Part shown: positions 49,917 through 59,800 of the stretch, in pieces | How positions within the stretch are numbered: position 1 is the first letter of the stretch | How the letters are laid out: every line of letters begins with the position of its first letter | DNA from: an uncultured Saprospirales bacterium | GTDB taxonomy: Bacteria > Bacteroidota > Bacteroidia > Chitinophagales > JADIYW01 | Assembly (NCBI GenBank): GCA_938008535.1 | Contig: CALLKF010000068.1 | Coordinates: 1 to 63,255 of the forward strand | Reading direction: 5' to 3' | Length of the DNA stretch: 63,255 bases | Program-made: the position numbers and the translations under genes | The notes under the pieces: model-generated | The model's database searches: none | Told to the model about the DNA's origin: nothing | The model's input: the letters and a program-made list of their open reading frames with translations, nothing else

Positions 49917-50702
49917 TTGCAAAGTTCTATCAAAAAAATAAGTTTTATTGGTTCAGGAAATGTTGCAACACATTTAGCCAAAGCTTTTTCTAAAAAAGGA
50001 ATTACAGTTACGCAAATTTATAGTCAAACCTGCGATAACTCGGAAACATTAGCATGGCAATCCAACTCCAAATATATTTGTGATTTAGAAGAGTTAGACT
50101 TAAATGTTGACTTACTTTTTTTTGCAGTAAAAGATGATGTTATTAAAGAGTTAGCATCAAAAATTTTAGAAATAAAGCCAACCATAAAAGTAGTGCATAC
50201 TTCAGGTTCTGTTGGTTTAGATGTGTTTGGTGATGCGCAGAATTGTGGTATTTTTTATCCATTACAATCGTTTTCCAAAACAAAAAAAATAGCCATTGAC
50301 GAAGTTCCTTTTTTAATTACATCTAACAATAGTGAACTTAAAAATGAGTTAATTGCATTTGCAAAAATTATCAGTAATAAAGTTTATGAATATACTGACG
50401 AACAGCGAAAACACTTACATATTGCTGCTGTCTTTGTCAATAATTTTTCTAATCATTTATTTGCATTAGCACAAGATTATTGCGAAAAACATCAGTTAGA
50501 TTATCAATTATTAATGCCGTTGATTCATGAAACCATTACTAAAATTGATGCCATTTTGCCAAAAGATGCGCAAACTGGTCCAGCAAAAAGAAACGATATT
50601 GAAATCATCGACAAACATCTTTCTATTTTAAAAAATGAAGACGATAAATTATTTGCAATCTATAAAATGCTGACAGACTCAATACTTCAAATGTATAAGT
50701 AG
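49917..50702 (+). CDS. Rossmann-like DUF2520 protein
   Basis: 261 residues from a TTG start 4 bp after the ccmF stop; no ATG precedes the Rossmann motif. N-terminal NAD(P)-binding fold ISFIGSGNVATHLAKAF with VVHTSGSVGLDVF, then the DUF2520 helical domain (HLHIAAVFVNNFSNHLFALAQ and LMPLIHETITKI). Related to ketopantoate/pyrroline-carboxylate reductase-like enzymes; the substrate is unknown. mutS2 follows. Confidence 0.88.
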   Translation: MQSSIKKISFIGSGNVATHLAKAFSKKGITVTQIYSQTCDNSETLAWQSNSKYICDLEELDLNVDLLFFAVKDDVIKELASKILEIKPTIKVVHTSGSVGLDVFGDAQNCGIFYPLQSFSKTKKIAIDEVPFLITSNNSELKNELIAFAKIISNKVYEYTDEQRKHLHIAAVFVNNFSNHLFALAQDYCEKHQLDYQLLMPLIHETITKIDAILPKDAQTGPAKRNDIEIIDKHLSILKNEDDKLFAIYKMLTDSILQMYK

Positions 50703-50713
50703 ATGTTAAACAA

Positions 50714-50741
50714 ACTTACTACTTAATACTTTTCACTTACT
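50714..50741 (+). repeat. Heptamer tract before mutS2
   Basis: Four 7-bp blocks: ACTTACT, ACTTAAT, ACTTTTC, ACTTACT, then ACACTT and the ATG at 50748. No G. Nearly the same blocks precede ricT, 42 kb away, which argues that the heptamer identity is not purely local. Confidence 0.75.
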
Positions 50742-50747
50742 ACACTT

Positions 50748-53129
50748 ATGAATATTCATCCAAAACATGCATTACAAAAACTTGATTTTCCTTTTATTTT
50801 AAAAGAATTAGAAAATCTGTGTGCTGGAACTTTAGGTGAAAATTTAATTTATCAACAAAAATTTATTACGGATGTTGATATCTTAAAAAATGAGATTCAT
50901 TTTGTAAATGAAAGTAAAGAAATTATTGAGAATGATGCTCAATTACCACAGTTCGGTTTTAATGAATTGCCATTTTTAAATAAACTCAAAATCGATAATT
51001 ATTATTTGACCGAAAAAGAATTGGTAGAATTATATTATGCATTAACTGCAGTTGCTGAAGTGTTTCGTTTTTTTACACCAAAAGCACGTCAACAATTATA
51101 TCCATTTTTATCAGAAAAGATTTCAAATTATAATTTAGAATTAGGATTGATTCAATCGATTTCAAAAATTATTGATGTAGAAAAAGAAATGGTGAAAGAA
51201 AATGCAACACCAACTTTATCTAAAATTAGAAAAGAAATCCATCAAAAAATCCAGGAAATAAATTCAGTTTTCCGAAGTGTGGTTAACAAACACAAGCAAT
51301 CCAATTTTTTAATGGATATCGAAGAAACCATTCGAGATGGACGACGTGTGTTAGCAGTAAAAGCAGAGTATAAACGTAGCATTAAAGGAATGATTGTAGA
51401 TGAAAGTGAAAACGGAAATATCACTTTTATTGAACCAAACGAAACCGTATTTTTAAATAATGAATTAGTAGAATTATATTTAGAAGAACGCAAAGAAATT
51501 CATAAAATATTAATTGAGTTAACTGCAAAAATTCAACCGCAAAAAGATAATATCGATGACCTGCAATTGCTGATGAGTCAATTAGATGTTATTCGTGCAA
51601 AAGCATATTTTGCTATTAATTATAAATGTTCGATGCCGGAAATTTCTTCCGAACCAAAAATTTATTTGCGTGAATTTGTGCATCCAATTTTATTGCATCA
51701 TCATAAAAAGCAAAATAAACCAATCATTGATAATACAATTTTATTAGATGAAAATGATAGAGTAGTGGTTATTTCCGGTCCAAACGCAGGTGGCAAATCT
51801 ATTGTTTTAAAATCTGTAGGATTGATACAATTGATGTTTCAATTTGGCATGTTAATTCCTGCAAAAGCAAATTCTACAATGTCGGTTTTTGAAAATTTAT
51901 TTGTTGATATTGGTGACGAACAATCTATCGAAAATGATTTGAGCACGTACAGTTCGCATTTGTCAAATATGAACTATTTTTTGCAATACGCAAATACGAA
52001 AACATTAGTATTAATTGATGAAATGGGAATGGGTACCGATCCTGCTTTAGGTGGTGCAATGGCTGAATCTATTTTAGAGAATTTGCATCAGAAGAAAATA
52101 ACAGGTGTCATTACAACGCATTTCAATAACTTAAAAATTTATGCTGCACAAACAGAAAATATGCAAAGTGCTGCGATGGCTTTTGATACAAAAAATTTAA
52201 AACCATTGTATCAATTGCAAGTTGGTCAACCAGGAAGTTCGTTTACTTTTGAGATTGCAAAAAAATCTGGTTTGTCAGAAAATATCATTAAAAATGCTAT
52301 CAACAAAACAGGCGAAAATAAAAAAGCATTAGAAGATGTGTTAGGTGATATCCAAGCAGAAAAACAATTTATAAAAGGCATTCGTAAAAATGTGCAAGTC
52401 AAAGAAACACAGCTACAGGAATTGACGACAAGTTATCAGCAATTAAATAAAGAATTAGAAAAAGAAAAGAAGCGTTTACTAAAGCAATACGAAGCGCGTT
52501 TGCTCGACAGATTTAATGACGAAAGCCGCAATCTGGAAAATGAAATGCGTATTTGGAAAGAAGCCAAAAACAATAAAGAAAAATTTTTAGAAGTACGAAA
52601 TTACATCGATGATAACCGTGCACAAATAGAAAAAAAATTAGACGATGTTTTGGTAAATAACGACACAAAAAATTTACATGAATTAAAAATTGGCTCTAAA
52701 GTAAAATTAGAAGAAGGCACAGAAATAGGTGAAATCATTGATATAAAAAACAATACAGCAACGGTAACTTTTGGAAGCATGCAAACTAAAGTAAAATTGA
52801 ATAGCTTAATTTTAGCAAATGAAAAAACTAAAACTGTTTCAAAACAAAATCAGTATTCATCCAAAATAATTTTGGAAAAAGCTGAGTTTGATTATAATTT
52901 AGATTTGCGTGGTTTAATGAAAGATGAAGCCATAATTGCACTTGATAATTTCATGGATAAAGTGATTATGTATGGAATGCATAAAATTAAAATCCTGCAT
53001 GGACGTGGAACCGGTGCCATCAAGCAAGTGGTGCAAAATTACCTGAAAAACTATCCGCATGTAAAGGAATACAAATTCGAAAGCGATCAGTTTGGTGGTG
53101 ATGGTGTTACATTGGTTGAAATGAAATAG
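50748..53129 (+). CDS. mutS2: MutS2 / DNA structure-specific ATPase with Smr domain
   Basis: 793 residues. MutS-like core with Walker A SGPNAGGKS around 343-351, Walker B in TLVLIDEMGMGTDP, and the VITTHFNNLK block. A long coiled coil (about 520-640) follows, and the C-terminal Smr nuclease domain carries DLRGLMKDEA and ILHGRGTGAIK. No mismatch-recognition domain. MutS2 proteins suppress recombination and, in some bacteria, rescue collided ribosomes. Full length. Confidence 0.95.
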   Translation: MNIHPKHALQKLDFPFILKELENLCAGTLGENLIYQQKFITDVDILKNEIHFVNESKEIIENDAQLPQFGFNELPFLNKLKIDNYYLTEKELVELYYALTAVAEVFRFFTPKARQQLYPFLSEKISNYNLELGLIQSISKIIDVEKEMVKENATPTLSKIRKEIHQKIQEINSVFRSVVNKHKQSNFLMDIEETIRDGRRVLAVKAEYKRSIKGMIVDESENGNITFIEPNETVFLNNELVELYLEERKEIHKILIELTAKIQPQKDNIDDLQLLMSQLDVIRAKAYFAINYKCSMPEISSEPKIYLREFVHPILLHHHKKQNKPIIDNTILLDENDRVVVISGPNAGGKSIVLKSVGLIQLMFQFGMLIPAKANSTMSVFENLFVDIGDEQSIENDLSTYSSHLSNMNYFLQYANTKTLVLIDEMGMGTDPALGGAMAESILENLHQKKITGVITTHFNNLKIYAAQTENMQSAAMAFDTKNLKPLYQLQVGQPGSSFTFEIAKKSGLSENIIKNAINKTGENKKALEDVLGDIQAEKQFIKGIRKNVQVKETQLQELTTSYQQLNKELEKEKKRLLKQYEARLLDRFNDESRNLENEMRIWKEAKNNKEKFLEVRNYIDDNRAQIEKKLDDVLVNNDTKNLHELKIGSKVKLEEGTEIGEIIDIKNNTATVTFGSMQTKVKLNSLILANEKTKTVSKQNQYSSKIILEKAEFDYNLDLRGLMKDEAIIALDNFMDKVIMYGMHKIKILHGRGTGAIKQVVQNYLKNYPHVKEYKFESDQFGGDGVTLVEMK

Positions 53130-53279
53130 TTGTATCTATTTATGTAGATTTATTCTGTTTTTAATTAAGAGTTATAAAATAGCTTTACTTTTTAGTTAAT
53201 AATAATTCGTTTTTCTCTTTTTTTTATAAAATTCTCAAAAAATATTCTTATAATGTATTGCGATAATTGAAACACACGA

Positions 53280-54719
53280 ATGATTTTTGATAAATACAAT
53301 ACAAGAAATGGTTTTTGGGACGAAATGAGTTTTGCGGATGGCAACATTCGTTCGCACTATCAATCTATTTTCAAGCAACTCAATACCATCAATCTTGATA
53401 TTTTAAACAAGAAAGAAGAGATTGCGAAAAAAATGTTCATGAATCAAGGAATCACGTTCACTGTGTATTCTGAAAATGAAGAAGGCATCGAGCGTATTTT
53501 TCCATTCGACATTATTCCAAGAATTATTACTGCCAACGATTGGGATTTTCTGGAAAAAGGAATTGCTCAGCGTTTAAAAGCACTCAATCTTTTTTTAAAA
53601 GATATTTACAACGAACAGCACATTATTAAAGATGGAAAAATTCCAGCAAGTTTAATCGTCTCGTGTCCACATTATAATCGTGAAGTTTTCGGTATTCAAG
53701 TGCCTTATGATATTTATGTACACATTGCTGGAATTGATTTAGTACGCGATTCTGATGGAACGTATTATGTTTTGGAAGATAATTTGCGAACACCTTCAGG
53801 CGTATCCTACATGTTGGAAAATCGTGATGTTACCAAACGTATTTTTCCAGAATTGATGAATGAATATAATGTTCGCAAGGTTTCTGATTATCCGATTTTA
53901 CTACATAATATCTTAGTGCAATTGGCACCAAAACAAATTCAAAATCCAAACATTGTTTTGTTGACACCAGGCATGTATAATTCCGCGTATTACGAACATA
54001 CTTTTTTAGCGCGTTATATGGGTATTGAGTTGGTTGAAGGAAGAGATTTATTGGTGGATAATCATAAAGTGTTCATGAAAACTACGCGTGGTTTAAAACA
54101 AGTAGATGTTATTTATCGTCGTGTGGATGATGAGTTTTTGGATCCGTTGGTCTTTCGTCCTGATAGTTTATTAGGTGTGCCTGGTTTGGTGTCTGCTTAT
54201 CGCAAAGGAAATGTTGCTATTGTAAACGCAATGGGAAATGGTGTTGCTGATGATAAAGCAATTTATACTTACGTTCCGGACATGATAAAATATTATTTGA
54301 ATGAAGAACCGTTGCTCAAAAATGTTCCGACGTATAGAATGGAAATTCCTGAAGAACGTGATTATACGTTTTTGAATATGCATAAAATGGTCATCAAAAA
54401 AACCAATGAATCTGGTGGCTATGGCATGTTAATGGGTGAAAGTGCAAGTGATGAAGAAATTACAAAATTCAAAGAAGCTATTTTGAAAGAACCGCGTTCA
54501 TACATCGCGCAGCCAACTATTAAAATTTCAACTGTTCCTTGTTATCTAGAAGGAAAATTAGTGCCAAGACATATTGATTTCAGACCTTATGCATTGTGTG
54601 GACCTGATGGAATTAAATTAGTTGCTGGTGGTTTAACAAGAGTAGCGTTGAAAGAAAATTCTTTGGTCGTAAATTCATCGCAAGGTGGTGGCAGCAAAGA
54701 TACTTGGATAATTGATTAA
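53280..54719 (+). CDS. Circularly permuted ATP-grasp protein
   Basis: 479 residues, COG2308-type. YNTRNGFWDEMSFADGNIR at the N-terminus, VSCPHYNREVFGIQVPYDIY and YVLEDNLRTPSGVSYMLENR match this family. The nucleotide-binding part is at the C-terminal side (KKTNESGGYGMLMGESAS; RPYALCGPDGIKLVAGGLTRVAL). ATP-grasp enzymes join a carboxylate to an amine or thiol. It heads a three-gene set with alpha-E and transglutaminase-like genes, a widespread but uncharacterised peptide-modification system. Cytoplasmic. Confidence 0.92.
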   Translation: MIFDKYNTRNGFWDEMSFADGNIRSHYQSIFKQLNTINLDILNKKEEIAKKMFMNQGITFTVYSENEEGIERIFPFDIIPRIITANDWDFLEKGIAQRLKALNLFLKDIYNEQHIIKDGKIPASLIVSCPHYNREVFGIQVPYDIYVHIAGIDLVRDSDGTYYVLEDNLRTPSGVSYMLENRDVTKRIFPELMNEYNVRKVSDYPILLHNILVQLAPKQIQNPNIVLLTPGMYNSAYYEHTFLARYMGIELVEGRDLLVDNHKVFMKTTRGLKQVDVIYRRVDDEFLDPLVFRPDSLLGVPGLVSAYRKGNVAIVNAMGNGVADDKAIYTYVPDMIKYYLNEEPLLKNVPTYRMEIPEERDYTFLNMHKMVIKKTNESGGYGMLMGESASDEEITKFKEAILKEPRSYIAQPTIKISTVPCYLEGKLVPRHIDFRPYALCGPDGIKLVAGGLTRVALKENSLVVNSSQGGGSKDTWIID

Positions 54720-54749
54720 AGTGAAAGTGAGAATGAAAATGAAAAAAAT

Positions 54750-54784
54750 AACCTATAACAAATAACAAACAACCTATAACATAA
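54750..54784 (+). repeat. Heptamer tract before the alpha-E gene
   Basis: Five 7-bp blocks: AACCTAT, AACAAAT, AACAAAC, AACCTAT, AACATAA, directly joined to the ATG at 54785. No G. Very regular. Confidence 0.8.
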
Positions 54785-55723
54785 ATGCTTAGCAGAATTG
54801 CAGAATCATTATTTTGGATGAACCGTTACGTTGAACGTGCTGAAGGTATGTTGCGAATGCTGAAAATTAATTACGTAACTTCTTTAGATAAAAATGAAAA
54901 AGAAAATTATAACTGGACACCTGTTTTACAAATATTTACATCTTTAGATGATCATGAAATTGATAAAATAAAAGATAACTCACAAGCTGCATTGCGTTAT
55001 ATTATCACGGATAAAACCAATACAAATTCAATTAGAAGTATTATTACAAAAGCACGTGAAAACGCACGTGGTGTGCAAGATCATATTACAAAAGAAGTTT
55101 GGGAAAGTATTAATCGTTACTATCAAAAAATAAATAGCAAACGCATCGAAGAATTAATTGATTCAGGTGAGCAACTGTATGCAATTTCTTCTTTGATTGA
55201 TGAAAGTCTATATTTTTATGGCGTTGCCGAAGTTACCATGCCGCGCGGCGAAGGCTGGAATTTCATGAACATGGGAAAATTCATTGAGCGCGCGATTCAA
55301 ACTGCAGATATTTTAGACATAAAATTTAATGACATCGAATACAACATCAATAATCCAATGGATATTCCTTACTGGAAAAATTTATTGCTTTCTGTTTCCG
55401 GTTACGAATATTATATGAAAACGTATCACACAGGTTTGCAAACGCAAAATGTGTTGGATATGATCATCATGAACACCGATTTTCCACGGTCTATTTTATA
55501 TTCAACTAAAAAAATAAGTCATATTATGGAAAAGATTACGATTGAAAAATCAGAGGCAGATTCGCTGTTAGAGAAAACAATAGGACGTTTGCGCAGTAGA
55601 ATAGAATATTCAGACTTACAGTCTATTTCTGAAATTGGCTTGCATAAATTTTTAGAAGAAATTATGGATGATGTTTTTAACTTCAGTAATAAATTAAGTA
55701 AAGTTTATTTTGCATATCATTGA
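54785..55723 (+). CDS. Alpha-E domain protein
   Basis: 312 residues, all-helical. It starts MLSRIAESLFWMNRYVERAEGMLRM, the signature of the alpha-E family (COG2307), with ITKARENARGVQDHI and the MPRGEGWNFMNMGKFIERA block. Function unknown; it is almost always next to the ATP-grasp and transglutaminase partners, as here. Likely cytoplasmic and possibly a scaffold or carrier for the ATP-grasp reaction. Confidence 0.92.
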   Translation: MLSRIAESLFWMNRYVERAEGMLRMLKINYVTSLDKNEKENYNWTPVLQIFTSLDDHEIDKIKDNSQAALRYIITDKTNTNSIRSIITKARENARGVQDHITKEVWESINRYYQKINSKRIEELIDSGEQLYAISSLIDESLYFYGVAEVTMPRGEGWNFMNMGKFIERAIQTADILDIKFNDIEYNINNPMDIPYWKNLLLSVSGYEYYMKTYHTGLQTQNVLDMIIMNTDFPRSILYSTKKISHIMEKITIEKSEADSLLEKTIGRLRSRIEYSDLQSISEIGLHKFLEEIMDDVFNFSNKLSKVYFAYH

Positions 55724-55776
55724 AAAATTATGATTTCAGGTGTATGAATACAGATTTAATTATCTAAATTTCCAAA

Positions 55777-55804
55777 ATCTCAAATCTCAAATCTGTAATC
55801 TTAA
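55777..55804 (+). repeat. Heptamer tract before the transglutaminase-like gene
   Basis: Four 7-bp blocks: ATCTCAA, ATCTCAA, ATCTGTA, ATCTTAA, followed by ATCAAA and the ATG at 55811. One G. ATCTCAA is identical to blocks at 31278-31291. Confidence 0.75.
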
Positions 55805-55810
55805 ATCAAA

Positions 55811-56749
55811 ATGCCTGTTTTCAAAATACAACACATCACTAAATACAAATACGATCGACCTGTTAGGGAAAGTGCGAATCAGATAAAAATATTTCCATTT
55901 GCCAAAGTTGGACAAGAGATTTTAAGTCATGAATTAGTAATAACTGACGAGCCCAATATCAACAAATTTCAGGATTACTGGAATAATACCGTTGGTTTTT
56001 TTACTGTGTCAAAACCGCACGAAGAACTAGTGATTGATAGTAGGTTGATTGCTAAAACTAGTTTTCAATTCATTGATGAATCTCTTTCAACAAAAAATGA
56101 TTGGGAAATTTTGAAGCAAGAAATTGCAAAAAATATCATTTTTCTCGATTTAGCACAAATTGAAAAAATTAAAACACAAGAAAAAATCCAACTAATATTA
56201 GATCATATTTATGAACAAAATGATTCACCTTTAGAGTCTACAAAAAAATGCTCTAAATATATTTTTGACAATTTTAAATACATAAAAGGTATCACCACAG
56301 TAGAAACAACTATTGACCAAATACTAGAATTTCGTTCTGGTGTATGTCAGGATTTTGCACATGTTTTGTCTCAATTATTACGAACTATTGGCATTCCAAG
56401 TCGTTATAGTAGTGGTTATATTTGTCCAAATAAAAATGGAATGCGTGGAGAAGGTGCAACACACGCTTGGGTCGAAGCATATATTCCAAATCTTGGTTGG
56501 ATTGGCATTGATCCTACAAATAATTGTTTTGCAAACGAACATCATATACAATTAGCTGTTGGCCGTGATTTTAAAGATTGTACATCAGTAAAAGGAACTT
56601 TTAAAGGTCCAGCCAATCAAGAACTAATGGTGTATGTTTCTGTAGGATATGAAGATGGAACTATTTTTGAAGATGAAAATGAAGTTCAAATGTACACTGA
56701 AGATAAAGATACAGTTCCAGTCATACATGTTCAACAGCAGCAACAATAA
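55811..56749 (+). CDS. Transglutaminase-like family protein (bacterial N-domain type)
   Basis: 312 residues. N-terminal beta domain (FKIQHITKYKYDRPVRESANQ), then the papain-like fold with catalytic Cys about 179 in RSGVCQDFAHVLSQLLR, His about 218 in GATHAWVEAYIP and Asp about 232 in IGIDPTNN. All three catalytic residues are present. Family members act as peptidases or transamidases. It is the last gene of the ATP-grasp/alpha-E operon, so it may cut or attach the peptide the operon makes. Confidence 0.92.
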   Translation: MPVFKIQHITKYKYDRPVRESANQIKIFPFAKVGQEILSHELVITDEPNINKFQDYWNNTVGFFTVSKPHEELVIDSRLIAKTSFQFIDESLSTKNDWEILKQEIAKNIIFLDLAQIEKIKTQEKIQLILDHIYEQNDSPLESTKKCSKYIFDNFKYIKGITTVETTIDQILEFRSGVCQDFAHVLSQLLRTIGIPSRYSSGYICPNKNGMRGEGATHAWVEAYIPNLGWIGIDPTNNCFANEHHIQLAVGRDFKDCTSVKGTFKGPANQELMVYVSVGYEDGTIFEDENEVQMYTEDKDTVPVIHVQQQQQ

Positions 56750-56827
56750 TTATAACAATAACCAACTATTTTCAAAAGTTGCCAAATTCAACATAAAATT
56801 CTATATTTATAGTAAATCTCTTTCTGT

Positions 56828-59800
56828 ATGACAAAGCATTTTACTTTGCTATTGCTATTTATTGCAACTATTTTTACTAGTTTTTCTAAAGATAATTTTG
56901 AAATTTCACCAATCGACCTTTCTTCCTTAAATAATACAACAGCCAGAGTCGATGTTTCTGGTTTTAGATACGATAATACTGATTACTTAGTGATTCAGCC
57001 AAAATCAAATTCAGAAAATTATCTTGTTGCTAATAATATTAACGTAGAATCTTATTTAGGTGATGGTTTTTATTTGATATCAACCAAAGCAATTGCAACA
57101 GTTTCATTACTACAAAAAATTCAAACAAATCAACTTGGATTTTTAAAATCAGAAGATAAAATTTATGAAAGTTTAAAAAATACAAACATACAGTCAAATC
57201 CAATTACAGTTTTATTTGCTAGTTCTATAAATGAAGAAACTATTTTGGAAGTTGCTCAAACTATTGGTTTTTCTATTTCTAAAATAGATAATGTAAATCA
57301 TCATTTTACGACGATGGTAAATAAATCACAAATTGAGAAAATCTCTAAACTTCCATTTGTTTACTTCATCTCCAATTATTATGAACGTAAGAATCCATTA
57401 ATTCAAGAATCTAATTTTTTGACTAATGTGAACGAAGTAGAAAATATATCACCAAATGGATACAATTTAAAAGGTGAAGGTATTTCTGTTGGTATTTGGG
57501 ACGAAGGCACTGTTGGTTCGCATATTGATTTGCCAGCTAGCAGTAATATTATTATAGACAAAGAATTAAATTATCCTGCTGCTGTGGCACATCCAACTTA
57601 TGTTGGCGGTTGCATTGCTGGTAAAGGAAATTCTTTTTCTTCTATAAGAGGTTTATCGCCTAAATCTGTCTTATATTATTACGATGTTCTAAATGATATT
57701 GTTGATGAAGTTGCTCAGTCTAAAACATTATACAATATTGATATTAACAACCATTCCTACAATTTTGCGCCAACTACTTGTCTTGAATCTGGATTATATA
57801 TTCCTGAAGCATCTGATTTGGATAAAGTTGCTTACAATAATCCTACAATACTGCCTGTAATTGCTGTGGGTAACACAGCGTCTAATTGCGCGGCATCAGA
57901 TACATTTAGTTCTGTAGATATTGGTTTTCAAGGATGCAAAAATGCAATAACTGTTGGATGGCTTTTTACAGACAGAACCATTGTTGGAAATAGTGGAAGA
58001 GGTCCAACTGCTGATGGTCGTTTAAAACCAGAATTGGTTTCAAAAGGATTTGGTGTTTTTACAACAGGTCCAAATGATAATTTTGGCGCAGTATATGGTT
58101 CTTCTTTTGCAGCACCTCAAATTGCAGCAATTGCTGCACTGATTCATCAAAAATATAAGCAACAATTTGGCGTAGTTCCAAATGCTTCTTTAGTTAAAGC
58201 AGTGTTATTTAATACCGCTCACGATTTAGGTAATATTGGTCCAGATTACAAATTTGGATATGGTATTCCAAACGCAAATAAATCTGTTTTTTCTATTGCT
58301 AATAATCAGTTTTTTGAAGATAATGTAACAGCAAATCAGTTTAAAGTACATACGATTTCTGTTCCAGCAGGTTTGTATAAATTAAATGTTACACTTTGTT
58401 GGACAGATAAAGAAGGTAGTCCGATAGCTTCAAAATCAATTGTAAATAATTTAGACTTAAAAATTGTTACACCAACTGGAGATACTATTTTACCATGGAA
58501 ATTAAATCCGAGTTCATATAAAACTGCTGCTGTAAAAGGAATTGATAACTTAAATACGAATGAACAAGTTACTATTGATAATCCTGTGGATGGCTCTTAT
58601 AAAATTGTTGTAAAAGGAACAAGTGTACCTTTTGGACCACAAAATTACGCTGCTACTTATTTTTTACAAAAAAGAGAAATTGAGTTGACACATCCGAACG
58701 GTGGTGAAATCTTAGATGCAGGAACAGGATATGCAATGAGATGGAATGCAAATGGCTTCGATTCTTTGGCTAAAATTGAACTATCAACTGATAATGGTGC
58801 TACTTGGAGCACATTAATTACAAATTACAATGTACAGAAAGAATCATATAACTTTACTACGCCTTTAGTATCAAGCAACCAATGTTTAGTAAAAATTTCA
58901 TCAGGTTTAAATGAAGTTATATCAAAACAAAATTTCACAATTGGTCGTCAAGCAAATTATGGAACTATAAACGCAACTGTTTGTGATAGAAAAGCCACCA
59001 TTTCTTGGGCAACTGTAACTGGTGCATCTTCATACAAAGTTTATTTGTTTTTGAATAATGATTGGAGTTTAGTAGGACAAACATCTGGAACAAATTTTAC
59101 TATCAATAATCTTATTAACGGAAAAAAATATTATTATGCTATTTCTGTAATATTTAATGGTGTTGAAAGTAATCATAGTTTGTCAAAAACATTTATAACC
59201 ACACCTACTGCTTGTACTACAACAAATGATGTTGGTGTTTATTATATGCTAAAACAAACTGGTGGTCGTAAATTTACATCAACTACATTTGCTGGTAACG
59301 AACGTCTATCTTTTATTATAAAAAATTACGGAACTACTACTCAAAACTCAATACCTGTTTCTTATTCATTAAATGGTGGACCCGTTAAAAACATGACATT
59401 AACTGATGTGGTCACTACGAATGATACATCTATTGCTAGATACACAGCAACGGAAGATATGGGTGCCGTAGGTAACTATAATATTGTAGCATGGACATCT
59501 TTACCAGGCGATAATAATAGTAATAACGATACTTTAAAATATACAATTCGACATCTTGCAAACAGTAAAATTATCTTGCCAACTTCAGAGTCTTTTGAAA
59601 ATTCGAATGAAGAGTTAACCAATTATACGTTTGGTATAAATGGATTTGACTATGCAGATTTTAACCCAGAATTTGGTGGAAGATTCAGAACTAATGAAGG
59701 TAGAGCTTATGCTAATTCTGGAAATAGAGCCATCACGTTAGATAACTTCAATAATTCAGGTGCTGCTAAAAACAATGAATTGACTTTTACTTACAATCTT

